A DNA stretch of 64,000 nucleotides from Pseudomonas nitroreducens TX1. GTDB lineage: Bacteria; Pseudomonadota; Gammaproteobacteria; Pseudomonadales; Pseudomonadaceae. Below are positions 47,585 to 59,465 of the stretch, one piece after another. Under the pieces are notes generated by a model. That model worked only from the letters and a program-made list of their open reading frames with translations. It searched no databases and was not told the origin of the DNA. Positions within the stretch are counted from its first letter, which is position 1. Each line of letters starts with the position of its first letter. The stretch covers positions 186,001-250,000 of the forward strand of contig NZ_AMZB01000138.1 of assembly GCF_000313755.1 (NCBI RefSeq), in the 5' to 3' direction. A program made the position numbers and the translations under genes.

Positions 47585-48013
47585 ATGACCCGGGTCGACT
47601 TCTACGTCATCCCCAGCGCCGATCCCGACGCACGCCTGACCATCGCCTGCCGCCTCGCCGAAAAGGCCTGGCGGCAAGGCATGCGCATCTTCGTGCTGTG
47701 CGAAAGCGAGGCACAGCGCGAGGCAATCGATGCCCGGCTGTGGAACTTCCGGGGCGAAACCTTCATCCCACACAACGCGGTGGAAGAAGATGCCGACTCG
47801 CCGATCGTGCTCGCCCTCGGCGAGCCGCCGGAAAGCCACCGGGACCTGCTGATCAACCTGACCCTGGCCATTCCCACCTTTGTCGACCGCTTCAACCGGG
47901 TTGCCGAGCTGGTGATCGAGGAACCGGCGACTCGTCAGGCCGCGCGGGAGAATTTCCGTCGCTACCGCGAGCAGGGCTATCCTTTGCAGGACCACCGCCT
48001 GCCGCGCCCTTGA
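47585..48013 (+). CDS. holC: DNA polymerase III subunit chi
   Basis: 142 aa. Chi links the clamp loader to SSB. The N-terminus MTRVDFYVIPSADPDARLTI and RIFVLCESEAQREAIDARLW, then PHNAVEEDADSPIVLA, follow the family. C-terminal basic stretch ENFRRYREQGYPL is typical. Start at 47585 was chosen because the upstream extension lacks homology. Between pepA and a small conserved gene, before valS. Confidence 0.95.
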   Translation: MTRVDFYVIPSADPDARLTIACRLAEKAWRQGMRIFVLCESEAQREAIDARLWNFRGETFIPHNAVEEDADSPIVLALGEPPESHRDLLINLTLAIPTFVDRFNRVAELVIEEPATRQAARENFRRYREQGYPLQDHRLPRP

Positions 48014-48032
48014 GAGCGTCTCAGCCAAGACC

Positions 48033-48404
48033 ATGGACAACCGCAAGCCCCCGCACGACCCCGACCACCTGCTGGAAGACCTGAAGAAGATCCAGGACCT
48101 GCTGGACGAATCGGGCGCCGAGCCGCCCCTGCTCACCGAATCCTTCGAGCCGGACAACATCCCGCTGCTCTCCGACGTGGTCGCGCCCGCCCCCCAGCCG
48201 CCCACCCCGGCAGCCGTGTCGCCGGCCGCGCCAACCGTATCGTCAACGGCCAGCGAGCTGAACCGCCTCGACCTGGAACTGCGCGCCGCGGCCCAGCTCA
48301 TCCTGCAGGACGTCCTCGACGACTTCGCCCCGCAGATCGAAGCCGAGCTGCAGCGCCGCCTGGAGGCACGGATGCAACGGCTGTTGGCGCAGCGCAAGCC
48401 CTGA
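48033..48404 (+). CDS. Conserved hypothetical protein between holC and valS
   Basis: 123 aa. A Pro/Ala-rich linker (about 45-75) separates an N-terminal acidic helix (PDHLLEDLKKIQDLLDES) from a C-terminal helix pair (LDLELRAAAQLILQDVLDDF, then RRLEARMQRLLAQRK). No signal or TM segment. The N-terminal part resembles the short motif found in proteins between holC and valS in pseudomonads (PA3833-like). Cotranscribed with holC by position, 19 bp downstream. Function unknown. Confidence 0.82.
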   Translation: MDNRKPPHDPDHLLEDLKKIQDLLDESGAEPPLLTESFEPDNIPLLSDVVAPAPQPPTPAAVSPAAPTVSSTASELNRLDLELRAAAQLILQDVLDDFAPQIEAELQRRLEARMQRLLAQRKP

Positions 48405-48463
48405 ACCGCCGCGCGGCCTCGCGCCAATCGCGGACAAGGTCCGCTCCTACGCCCCCCTTATCT

Positions 48464-48532
48464 GTAGGGGCGAGCTTGCTCGCGAACCGGGCTTCGCAGC
48501 GGGGGGTTGTTCGCGAGCAAGCTCGCTCCTAC
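48464..48532. repeat. REP pair (REPIN-like) of the Pseudomonas GAGCAAGCTCGC family
   Basis: Two inverted copies: GTAGGGGCGAGCTTGCTCGC at 48464 and GCGAGCAAGCTCGCTCCTAC ending at 48532, separated by about 21 bases. This motif is dispersed in many Pseudomonas genomes. Related half-copies (GTCCGCTCCTACG, CCCGCTCCTAC) occur at about 48438 and at 48956 and 49007. Confidence 0.85.
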
Positions 48533-48540
48533 GAAGAGCC

Positions 48541-48870
48541 CTGCCCCACCCCGTCTCTGACGCTGGCTTTTTAAAGGCTTCCAGAGAAATCCCCACGCAC
48601 TCCGAACGGCCCCGTTCAGGAGGCCGAGTGGAAGCGGAGTTTCAGGGGTTGAGCGGCATGGATGCCGCGAGAGCTGCGATGGGCCAGGGATGGCCCTTCG
48701 CAGCGTGCCCCTGAAACTTCGCTGGAGCGAGGGAATTTTTCGCCTAAGCGAAAAACCGGATGTCGGGGCAAGCCTTCTTGGTTACTTCTTCGGCGTCTGG
48801 AAAAAGTGACTCGCCGAGGAGCGAAACAAGAAGCTCGCGCGCACACCGAAGCGGCGCAGGAATGCCCAAG
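48541..48870. repeat. Large dispersed Pseudomonas extragenic repeat (structured, non-coding)
   Basis: The block has several nested hairpins: GGCATGGATGCC (48656-48667), ATGGGCCAGGGATGGCCC (48679-48697), TTTTTCGCCTAAGCGAAAAA (48736-48755). It is followed by GGATGTCGGGGC and an AAAAAGTGACTCGCCG stretch. I recall almost the same order of motifs scattered in other Pseudomonas genomes, where it gives spurious ORFs such as FFGYFFWRLEKVTRR. No ribosome site. Purpose unknown; it fills most of the 730-bp gap before valS. Confidence 0.6.
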
Positions 48871-49136
48871 CCGAGGCCCGCCGCATCCTGACAGGTGCTG
48901 CCCCTGCAATATCACAGGGGCACGCGCCGGCCCTGCCGGCGGATCGCGGGCATGGCCCGCTCCTACAAGGCCCCAGCCGAGCGGCCGGAGGGCAAACGCG
49001 GACGGAGTCCGCTCCTACGCCCACAGCAACGCCTGTAAAAGCAGGCCCGCCCAACCCGCACTGGTGGCCTGTGAGCCCCGCCTCCCGTTATACTCAGCGG
49101 TTTTCCGTCTAGCCTTATCAGGGTCCCGCCGCGCTC

Positions 49137-51986
<2,850 letters not shown>

Positions 51987-51994
51987 GCCCCACC

Positions 51995-52028
51995 ACAAGG
52001 CCCGCCAATGCGGGCCTTGTGTTTTTTG
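51995..52028 (+). terminator. Terminator of valS
   Basis: AAGGCCCGC-CAAT-GCGGGCCTT followed by GTGTTTTTT, 9 bp after the stop codon. Confidence 0.9.
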
Positions 52029-52034
52029 CAGATC

Positions 52035-52160
52035 AAGATCCCCTCTCCCTGACTCTCTCCCGCAAGCGGGAGAGGGGACCGTTCGGTGGAGGTTGAAACC
52101 ACAGTATCAGCCGGCACGGACTGCCCCCTCTCCCTGAGGGAGAGGGCTGGGGTGAGGGGG
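52035..52160. repeat. Extragenic inverted repeats of the CCCTCTCCC type
   Basis: Two hairpins: CTCTCCCGC-AA-GCGGGAGAG (52055-52074) and CCCTCTCCC-TGA-GGGAGAGGG (52126-52146), the second followed by CTGGGGTGAGGGGG. This is a widespread extragenic repeat of GC-rich proteobacteria. It could also act as an additional terminator for the convergent valS and M14 peptidase genes. Confidence 0.7.
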
Positions 52161-52227
52161 ACGCGCGGACACAGACGCCCCAGAGAGACCGCCTCCCTCC
52201 GCATAGCGCGTCATCCCGCGGCGCTCG

Positions 52228-54132
52228 TCAGTACACCGCCCCCACCGGGTACACGTAGGCATTCACGTCATAGAACGGCGTGCGCTGGTAGAACCACTGC
52301 AGGCGTGCCTGGGCGTCCTTGGCGAAGGCCTTGTCGTCCTTGAGCTTCTGCTCGAACTCGGCTTTCAGCTTCGGGTCCTCGGCGAGCATCTTGCGCGCCA
52401 TCGGCTCCATCACGTATTCCTCCGGCTCCTCGGCCACCACCAGGGTCGAATTGAAGAAGCCCCAGGACCAGAACGAGTCAGGGCTTTCCGCCGTCAGCAG
52501 GTTGACCGCCAGCACGCCCAGCGGCTGGTCGGTGTCGATCACCACCGAGCCCGCCGGGTAGGTCTGCAGGCGCTGGAACGGCTTGCCGACGCCACTGACC
52601 AGCAGATGCCCCTCGTAGCCGGGAATCTCGTTGGTGGCAGCGCGATCCGGCTCGAATCCGCCGGCCAACTTGATGTCGTCCATGCGGTACAGCGTCACCT
52701 CGATGGGCGTGGCCTTGTCGAGGGTCTTCATCTGGATGCCGTGGGACTTCAGGCGCGCGATCACCTCGCTCCACTGCACCGGCACCACGTATTGCTTCGG
52801 CCGCTTCACCACCAGGTCCGGCACCGAGTTGTCGGTGATCGGCACGTTCAGCTGCTTGGGCTTGTTGCTCCAGACAATGGTCTTCTTGCCGGTGATGGGC
52901 GATTCCTCGTAGCGGTAGTCGCCCACGGTGAACGGCGTGTGCTGCGCCTCGCCCGGCTTCCAGGTGAGCGTCACCTGCTGCTGCGTCGCCAGCCGTTCGC
53001 GATCCTTGGTGATCGCCTGCTTCAGCGAATCGGCGTTATCGCCGATCACCTGGAACATCGCCTTGAGCATCACGTAGTTGCCCAGCACCTGGGTTTCATA
53101 GGGGTGCAGCGCGTGCTGCTCGATCAGGATCGAGGGCACGTTGCGGATGTCGCCGTACTGGTTGGAGAAACGCGCCAGGTCCGTGCGGTACGGGTAGTAG
53201 CCCTGGGTCGGGTCCTGGTTGTCGTTGAAGCTGATGCACTCGTGCACCACATGCCCGTCGCCCTCCAGCGCCTTGTACACCGGGCCGCGCATGACGCTGT
53301 CCATCCACTGGCTGGAGGCCGGCGACCAGCCATTGCCGTTGTGGCAGTAGGAGCTGTCGTAGGGGTACATGGCGCCGTCGGTGGAATGGGTGTCGGCGAA
53401 AAAGCTCAGGTCGTACTGGTTGAACACCCAGGCAACGTTGCGGATTTCCGCGCTGTCGAGCTTGGTGAAGTCGCGGTTGAGGTTGTAGTTCAGGCCGTTG
53501 ACCCGCCAGCCGGTGACCTCTGGGCCGTTCTGGTTGATCCGCCCGTAGGGGCTGCGCCGCAGGTCGCCGTCGATGTTCACGGTGGGGATGAAGAGGATGT
53601 TGACCTTGTCCAGCACGCCGGCCAGCGGCTTGTCGCCGGTGGTCATGTCGCGCAGTAGCATGAACATGGCGTCCTTGCCGTTGGCCTCGCCCGGGTGGAT
53701 TTCAGCCTCGACGAAGATCGTCGGCTTGCCGGACTTGTTCAGCCCGGCCGGCGACTTGTCCGCCTCGCGGCTGGCGGTCACAAGCAGCATCGGCTCGCCG
53801 GTGGCGCTGTTCTCCGGCAGGTCGCTCAGGGCGATGGCGCCGCCGGAGGCATCGGATAGCTTCTGCAGCCAGGCACGGGTCTGGTGGTAGTCGGAGGTCT
53901 GCCTGAAGCCGGTGGATTCGGCCAGGGTGATCAGCGAGTTGTCGGCCTTGGCGATGTACTTCGTGCTGGTGAGCTTCTGCTCGAACATCGCCGGGAGGAT
54001 GCGCGTCTTGGCGGTGGCGCTGTAGCCGCTGTCATCGATGTACCCCGGCGCCGAAGGCAGGGCGGCATACAGGGGCAGGCTGGAGGTGGCAAAGAGGCCG
54101 GCGAGTAGCACTCGGGACGAGAGGTGGTCCAT
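52228..54132 (-). CDS. Secreted M14 (zinc carboxypeptidase) family protein
   Basis: 634 aa. The signal peptide (LSSRVLLAGLFATSSLPLYA) is cut near residue 23. The zinc site is AEIHPGEANGKD (H-x-x-E) and FADTHSTDGA (second His); the catalytic Glu is probably in SILIEQHALHPYETQV. A C-terminal domain of about 220 residues (from VTLTWKPGEAQ) is typical of the larger family members. ATG at 54132 has AAAGGAG 8 bases upstream. Expected in the periplasm or outside, trimming peptides. A weak GC-rich intergenic gap separates it from the TPR gene upstream. Confidence 0.88.
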   Translation of the reverse strand: MDHLSSRVLLAGLFATSSLPLYAALPSAPGYIDDSGYSATAKTRILPAMFEQKLTSTKYIAKADNSLITLAESTGFRQTSDYHQTRAWLQKLSDASGGAIALSDLPENSATGEPMLLVTASREADKSPAGLNKSGKPTIFVEAEIHPGEANGKDAMFMLLRDMTTGDKPLAGVLDKVNILFIPTVNIDGDLRRSPYGRINQNGPEVTGWRVNGLNYNLNRDFTKLDSAEIRNVAWVFNQYDLSFFADTHSTDGAMYPYDSSYCHNGNGWSPASSQWMDSVMRGPVYKALEGDGHVVHECISFNDNQDPTQGYYPYRTDLARFSNQYGDIRNVPSILIEQHALHPYETQVLGNYVMLKAMFQVIGDNADSLKQAITKDRERLATQQQVTLTWKPGEAQHTPFTVGDYRYEESPITGKKTIVWSNKPKQLNVPITDNSVPDLVVKRPKQYVVPVQWSEVIARLKSHGIQMKTLDKATPIEVTLYRMDDIKLAGGFEPDRAATNEIPGYEGHLLVSGVGKPFQRLQTYPAGSVVIDTDQPLGVLAVNLLTAESPDSFWSWGFFNSTLVVAEEPEEYVMEPMARKMLAEDPKLKAEFEQKLKDDKAFAKDAQARLQWFYQRTPFYDVNAYVYPVGAVY

Positions 54133-54307
54133 GAAAGATTCTCCTTTTGCAGCAAAATCGTCCTGCGGACGCGTCTGCGCCCATGCATGAACCATAGACA
54201 ACCTGCGAAAAACGCCAGCGCGGTTCGTCGTCGCGCCCTGCGTCGCAGAGCGGCCCGGCTGCCCTGGATGGCCGCCGGCGCCGCCTGCTGATGTCGTTGA
54301 CAGCGAC

Positions 54308-57300
54308 TCAGTGCAGCTGAATCCGCCACCACAGGCGTTCCAGCCAAGAGCGCTGACGCCGTGCCAGCGCCGCGGCCAGTCGGCGGCGCAGCCGACGATA
54401 GGCCGCCTGGCTGCGGCTGGCTGCCGCCTGCCGGCGCGCCAATTCGAATTGCCCTTGCGCATGACGCGCATGCCCACTTTCACGCGCCTCGCGGTAGCCC
54501 TCCGCCAGGTGCCACAGGCAGGCGTAGTAAGGCCGCAGCGATTCCACGGGGATTGCCGCCAGGCCGCTGGCCAACTCGCCCAGGTTATCGCTGATCGCGT
54601 GATCGACAGCCAACCACAACCGGGCCTCCAGGTTGCCGTCATCCAGGGCCAGGGCGCGCCGGGAGGCCTCACCGGCCTCCTCGTCCCTGCCCAGCTCGCG
54701 CAGGCCCAGGGAAAGATTGTCCAGCGCCCAGGCCGGTGCATCGCTGCGCTCGCGCCAGTCGCCCAGCATGCTGGTCAGGGTGTACCACTCGCCATGGTTG
54801 GAGAGCGCGTAGCTGGCATGGGACCAGATCCGCATGTCTCTTTTCATCGTCTCGCGCAGCAGGTAGCAGGTGCTGCGCAGCACCGCACTGTCAGCAGGGC
54901 GGTCGGCCAGCAGGCCCAACATCGCCACGGCGAGGTTCCCCTGGCGGTCCTTGGGCAGCATGCGCTTGAACGCCCTCAGCAGCCCTCCCGGCACCAGCGC
55001 TCCAGCCTGGCGCCGCAGCCAGGCGCGGGCGGCCACCGAATTGGCGCTGCCCTGCTCCAGGCATTGCTCCACCTCCTGCACCAGGACATGTTCGCGCCTG
55101 GCCCCCATCACCGAATCTTCGGCCCGGCCCCAGACTTCCCCGGCGTCCTCGTCACTCTGCGCGAGGCGCTTCAGGCCGTCGCGAAGGTGCGCGGCGAAAC
55201 GGTCCTCGGCCACCCCGAGGCGCACCATCCGTAGATAGAGGGCCGGCCCCGTCGTGTGGACGGCCATGGCATGCAGCATTTCCTCGCAGGCAATAGTCGC
55301 CTGGCGATCCAGGCGCAGGTCGAACAGTTGGAACCAGGCGAACGGGTAGTTGGCATCCAGCTGCAGGGCGCGTTCGAAGGAGGCCTCCGCCTGGGTAGGC
55401 TGCGCGGCGGCGACCAGCGCATGCCCCAGGAAACCATGGGCCATCGCCAGTTGCGGGCGCAATGCGACCATCTGCCGGGCGGCTTCGACATAAGGCGCGG
55501 CCTCGCCATCCTCATCGTGATAGTCGGCCAGTTGGCGCCAGCCTTCGAAGAAGTTCTCCGCCCGCGCCAGCAGTTGCCTCAGCACGCCCACCGCCTCCCG
55601 GTTCCGCCCCGCGGCGCGCTGGGCGCGAGCGCGGTACACTTCGAACTCCACCGGCGCGTTGCCCTGCCAGGGCGGCCCATCGAGCCACTGGCCCACCTCC
55701 TCGAAGCGGCGCTGCTCGATCAGCCATTTCAGATAGCCCTCTCCTGCTGCCCAGCCGAAAGGCGCCAGGCGCAAGGCTTCACGCCAGGCCGCGCCACGCT
55801 CGTCGCCCTGGCTGAGTTCGGCCAAGGCCTGCCAGGCGGCCGGGTCACCGGCGCGCAGCTCCACCAGTTGCCTGGCCAGCGTGACGGCCGCTTCCGGCGT
55901 GCGCTCGCGCTCGTCCAGCTCTCGTAGCTGAGTCCACGCCCACTGGTTATCCGGCTCCTCCTTCAGGGCCCTTTCCAGAGCCTCGCGCTGCTTGACGAAG
56001 CGCTCGACGCGCCCCAGCAGATAGGCCTGCCAGACCCGCAAGGCAGTATTCTCCGGCTCGCGCAGCAGCGCACGCTTGAGCAGTGCCAGCCCCGGCGCCA
56101 GCTCGGCATTTTCCTCCAGCAGCGATTCCAGGTAGGTGCGAATGGCCGGGACCCAGACGAGGTTGATGGCGAAGCTCTTCTCCAGCACCTCGCGACACGC
56201 GGCAAAGTCCTTCGCGACAAGGTGCAGCTGGGCCAGCTCCAGGTAAAGGCGCGGCAGCAGAGGGAAGCGCTCGATGGCGCTGTTCAGCAGGCTGCTGGCG
56301 GCCTCCTGCTGGCCGCACGCGCGTTGCTGGATCGCGACCGCCAGCCAGGCTTGCCACAGGTCGGGGCGCTGCGCCAGCGCCTCCTGCAGCGTCTGCAGAA
56401 CCCCCTCCGCTTCGAGCAACGGCTGCGCGACGCGCTGGTAGCCCAGCAGGCCGTCGCCGAAGGTCACCTGCCGCTTGAGCTGGTCGGCCACCAGGGCCAG
56501 CGCCTCCAGGCTTTCTTCCCGGCTGGTGGCCAGTTCCACCAGTGTCTCGATGGCGTAGTCGTTGTCGATCGAGCGCTCCAGCGCCAGCCGCAGGTATTCC
56601 CGCGCCATCTCGCGCTCGCCGCGCCGCAGGCGCACGAAGGCCATGGTCGAAGCCCCGTTGGACGAGCGCGGTTCCAATCCAAGCGCGGCCTCGGCCAGCT
56701 CCAGCGCCTCATCGCCGCGCGCCTGGTTGGCCAGGTTGACCGCCAGTTCGCGCAGCGCCCAGGGATAGGCCGGGTTGATCGCCAGCAGATGGCGCAACGC
56801 TCGCTCCTTGTCGACCAGGGGCTCGCTCGAAAGCCATCCGTAGTGCATCTCCGCTACCCCGCAGTGATGGGGGTAACGCGCCACGAGGTCAGCCAGGTGC
56901 GCGAGCGCCGCCGCCCGTCCCTGGCGCTTCTGCAGCAGATCGGCGTACAGACGTTGCAGGCCCAGGTTGAGCGGCTCCTGCTCGAGCGCCTCGCCCACCT
57001 CCCGCAAGGCCAGCTCATGGTCGGCGCCGCTGCGCTGCAGGTGCCAGGCGTGGGCGCGCACCCAGCGCCCGCGCTGGCAGCGCGACTCGGCCCGGCGCAG
57101 GCAGGCCTCGGCTTCCTCCAGCCGGCCGTAGCGCCCATAGGCATCCGAGGCGTACAGCAGCATTTCGGGGTCCTCGGGCAGTCGCGCGAGCCCCCGCTCC
57201 AGCAACGTGAACATCTCCTGCACACGCTCCAGTTCATCTAGCAGCTGGCACAGACTGATCACCGGCCCGCTGTTGCGATTTCCCAGGCGTTCAGCCCGTT

Positions 57301-59269
57301 GCCGGAGGAATTCCAGCGCCACTTCGCCCTGACGCAACCAGCGGCTGGCACGGAAGTAGGCCAACGCGTGGCCTTCATTGAATTCGTCGAGGCAGGCGGC
57401 AACCCGATACAGCTCGGTGGCCTCCTCCTGCCGGCCCTCGCCCCAGAGCAGCGAGGCAAGCCCCTGCCAGGCCGTCGCCAGCGTCGGATGACCATACAGG
57501 GCACGCTGGAAAAGCGCCTGCGCCTGCGCCTGGCGGCTGCCGTCCTCGGCGAGGAAATGCGCATAGCGCACCAGCACCCAGACGTCCGCGCTATGCTCGG
57601 CGATCTGCGAATACCACTCCTGCTGCTCCGCGCGGGTCGCCAACTGCTCCAGCGACGATGCCTTGGACAACTTCAGGTTGGCGTCCTCAGGAAACATCCT
57701 CAGCAATTTTTCGGTAGCCGCCAGGCGGCCCGCCTCGCTGCCATCGTACCCGGCCAGGGCTCGTTCGGCCTGCGCAGTCAGGCGGTCATCGGGCCAGTAC
57801 AGCAGCATCCTGGCGAGACCTTCCCGCGCCTGTTCCCGATGATGCACTTCCAGGGCGCCGATCACGGCGTAATAGGCATCCCACTGCACCGTGTCAGGAA
57901 GCTCCAGCCCCTCCAGGCGCGCTGACTCTTCGACCGGCAGCATCAGCATGCCGCGCGGACCGAAAGCCTTGCGTTCGGCAAAGAAGGATTCGGCGAGCAG
58001 TTCGTTGTAATCGCGCTGTGATGGGTCGCGCAGCAACAAGGTGCCACGGGGGGCGTCATAACCGATGACTGCCTGCAGGTGTCCGCTGCCGGTAGTCTGC
58101 GTGGTGAGGGTGAACGGGATGCCGCGATCGATGAGCGCAACGCAACTGTTCCAGTCGACAGTGAACTCACGCGCCAGCCAGCCATTGCGCTCGGCCCAGT
58201 TGCGCTCTGCGAAATGGGGTGTGCCGTCGTAGCAGATCTCCTCCGCGACCTGCAGATGTTCGACGCCTCGTCCCCAGAACCGTGCAATCGCCGTCAATGT
58301 CGCGGGGCCGCAAGTGACGTGATGCTGTCGAACGAAAGACACCGGCAGCAAGCGGCGCTGTCCCTGGGGCGCCTGCAGTTTCTCGGCAATCCCCTGGTAG
58401 AAGCCGGGGCCGGCCTGTTCTGCATACAGCCGGCCGCTTTCATAGTCACCGCGCAGGCAGGCGATGTCGCAGTAGCGCGCGGCATACCAGCGCTTGAGTC
58501 CCACGTCGTTGAGGCTGGCGCAGGCTTCGGCTCGGCGCAGGGTCTGCTCGGCCTCGTCGAGGCGTTGATGCTCGATCAGCCACCCGCCCAGCTGCGATAA
58601 CAACGCCGCGCTCTGTGTGTTCCCAGCCGCGCCCTGCAAGCGCTCGATGGCCTCGGCGTCGCGGCCGAGCAGCATTTCCATGGCAGCGGCCTGTTGTTGG
58701 GCCGCCCGGTAATCCGGCCAGGTCTCCAGCACACGCTCGCAGGCCTGCAGCGCCTCGGCGTAGCGATCCTCCTGCTCCAGGCAATAGGCCTGCTCGACGT
58801 GCAGCCAGGCTTGCCCCGGGCTCAGTTCCAGCGCGCGTTCCATGGTCTCGCGGGAGCGAGTGAAGTCACGCAGATGCGCAGCCAGCAGCGCGATGAAAGA
58901 CAACCATTCCGCCTCCTCATCGACAGTGCCATGGAGCGGAGCCAGCTGATGAAGCCAGCGCCAGACGAAATAGTGACCGCGCCGCGACAACAGCTCTCGC
59001 CCATGCACCAGGCAGCCAGCATAGCTGCGACGGTCGGCACGCCAGGCGCGCCAGGCGAAAACCCGTGCCAGCCGCTGCGCCCCCAGGTGCCGCAGCAGCC
59101 GCGCGGCCAACGCCAGGGCCTGTGGCCCCCGCCACTCCTCCAGCGGCCCCAGCCGCAAGGCCTGTTCGTAGGCATCCTGAAATCTGCCGATGTCGCAGAG
59201 CCGCTCGATGTGCGCGACGTCCGCGATGCTGCCAGCCGCGACACAGGGTTCCAGATCGAATCCGTTCAT
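54308..59269 (-). CDS. Giant TPR protein with embedded C39-type cysteine peptidase domain
   Basis: 1653 aa with no signal peptide or TM helix. Residues about 25-290 and 470-1650 are dense tetratricopeptide repeats (for example ALQACERVLETWPDYRAAQQ, EALELAEAALGLEPRSSNGA, SFERALQLDANYPFAWFQLF). Between them sits a C39-like papain fold at about 310-450: Cys320 in HHVTCGPATLTAIARFWG, His397 in GSGHLQAVIGYD and Asp415 in LLLRDPSQRDYNELL. C39 domains usually process GG-leader peptides inside ABC exporters; here it is alone and cytosolic. AGGAGGG lies about 8 bases before the ATG. No partner substrate is nearby. Confidence 0.88.
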   Translation of the reverse strand: MNGFDLEPCVAAGSIADVAHIERLCDIGRFQDAYEQALRLGPLEEWRGPQALALAARLLRHLGAQRLARVFAWRAWRADRRSYAGCLVHGRELLSRRGHYFVWRWLHQLAPLHGTVDEEAEWLSFIALLAAHLRDFTRSRETMERALELSPGQAWLHVEQAYCLEQEDRYAEALQACERVLETWPDYRAAQQQAAAMEMLLGRDAEAIERLQGAAGNTQSAALLSQLGGWLIEHQRLDEAEQTLRRAEACASLNDVGLKRWYAARYCDIACLRGDYESGRLYAEQAGPGFYQGIAEKLQAPQGQRRLLPVSFVRQHHVTCGPATLTAIARFWGRGVEHLQVAEEICYDGTPHFAERNWAERNGWLAREFTVDWNSCVALIDRGIPFTLTTQTTGSGHLQAVIGYDAPRGTLLLRDPSQRDYNELLAESFFAERKAFGPRGMLMLPVEESARLEGLELPDTVQWDAYYAVIGALEVHHREQAREGLARMLLYWPDDRLTAQAERALAGYDGSEAGRLAATEKLLRMFPEDANLKLSKASSLEQLATRAEQQEWYSQIAEHSADVWVLVRYAHFLAEDGSRQAQAQALFQRALYGHPTLATAWQGLASLLWGEGRQEEATELYRVAACLDEFNEGHALAYFRASRWLRQGEVALEFLRQRAERLGNRNSGPVISLCQLLDELERVQEMFTLLERGLARLPEDPEMLLYASDAYGRYGRLEEAEACLRRAESRCQRGRWVRAHAWHLQRSGADHELALREVGEALEQEPLNLGLQRLYADLLQKRQGRAAALAHLADLVARYPHHCGVAEMHYGWLSSEPLVDKERALRHLLAINPAYPWALRELAVNLANQARGDEALELAEAALGLEPRSSNGASTMAFVRLRRGEREMAREYLRLALERSIDNDYAIETLVELATSREESLEALALVADQLKRQVTFGDGLLGYQRVAQPLLEAEGVLQTLQEALAQRPDLWQAWLAVAIQQRACGQQEAASSLLNSAIERFPLLPRLYLELAQLHLVAKDFAACREVLEKSFAINLVWVPAIRTYLESLLEENAELAPGLALLKRALLREPENTALRVWQAYLLGRVERFVKQREALERALKEEPDNQWAWTQLRELDERERTPEAAVTLARQLVELRAGDPAAWQALAELSQGDERGAAWREALRLAPFGWAAGEGYLKWLIEQRRFEEVGQWLDGPPWQGNAPVEFEVYRARAQRAAGRNREAVGVLRQLLARAENFFEGWRQLADYHDEDGEAAPYVEAARQMVALRPQLAMAHGFLGHALVAAAQPTQAEASFERALQLDANYPFAWFQLFDLRLDRQATIACEEMLHAMAVHTTGPALYLRMVRLGVAEDRFAAHLRDGLKRLAQSDEDAGEVWGRAEDSVMGARREHVLVQEVEQCLEQGSANSVAARAWLRRQAGALVPGGLLRAFKRMLPKDRQGNLAVAMLGLLADRPADSAVLRSTCYLLRETMKRDMRIWSHASYALSNHGEWYTLTSMLGDWRERSDAPAWALDNLSLGLRELGRDEEAGEASRRALALDDGNLEARLWLAVDHAISDNLGELASGLAAIPVESLRPYYACLWHLAEGYREARESGHARHAQGQFELARRQAAASRSQAAYRRLRRRLAAALARRQRSWLERLWWRIQLH

Positions 59270-59465
59270 TGACTACGCCCTCCTGAATGGCAGGAAGATA
59301 GTGCCGTGCCCTCGTAGGATCGGCCAGTGACTTTTCGCCGACAACCAGGCTCTACCGGCTGCACCGCCATTCCTTGCCGGAATGACCTCCGGAAGAATCG
59401 TCGCTTGGAAGGCAGCGCTGCTTGGCTGAAGATCAGCGGCACCCATCCCCCTCAAGCGAACAGCC

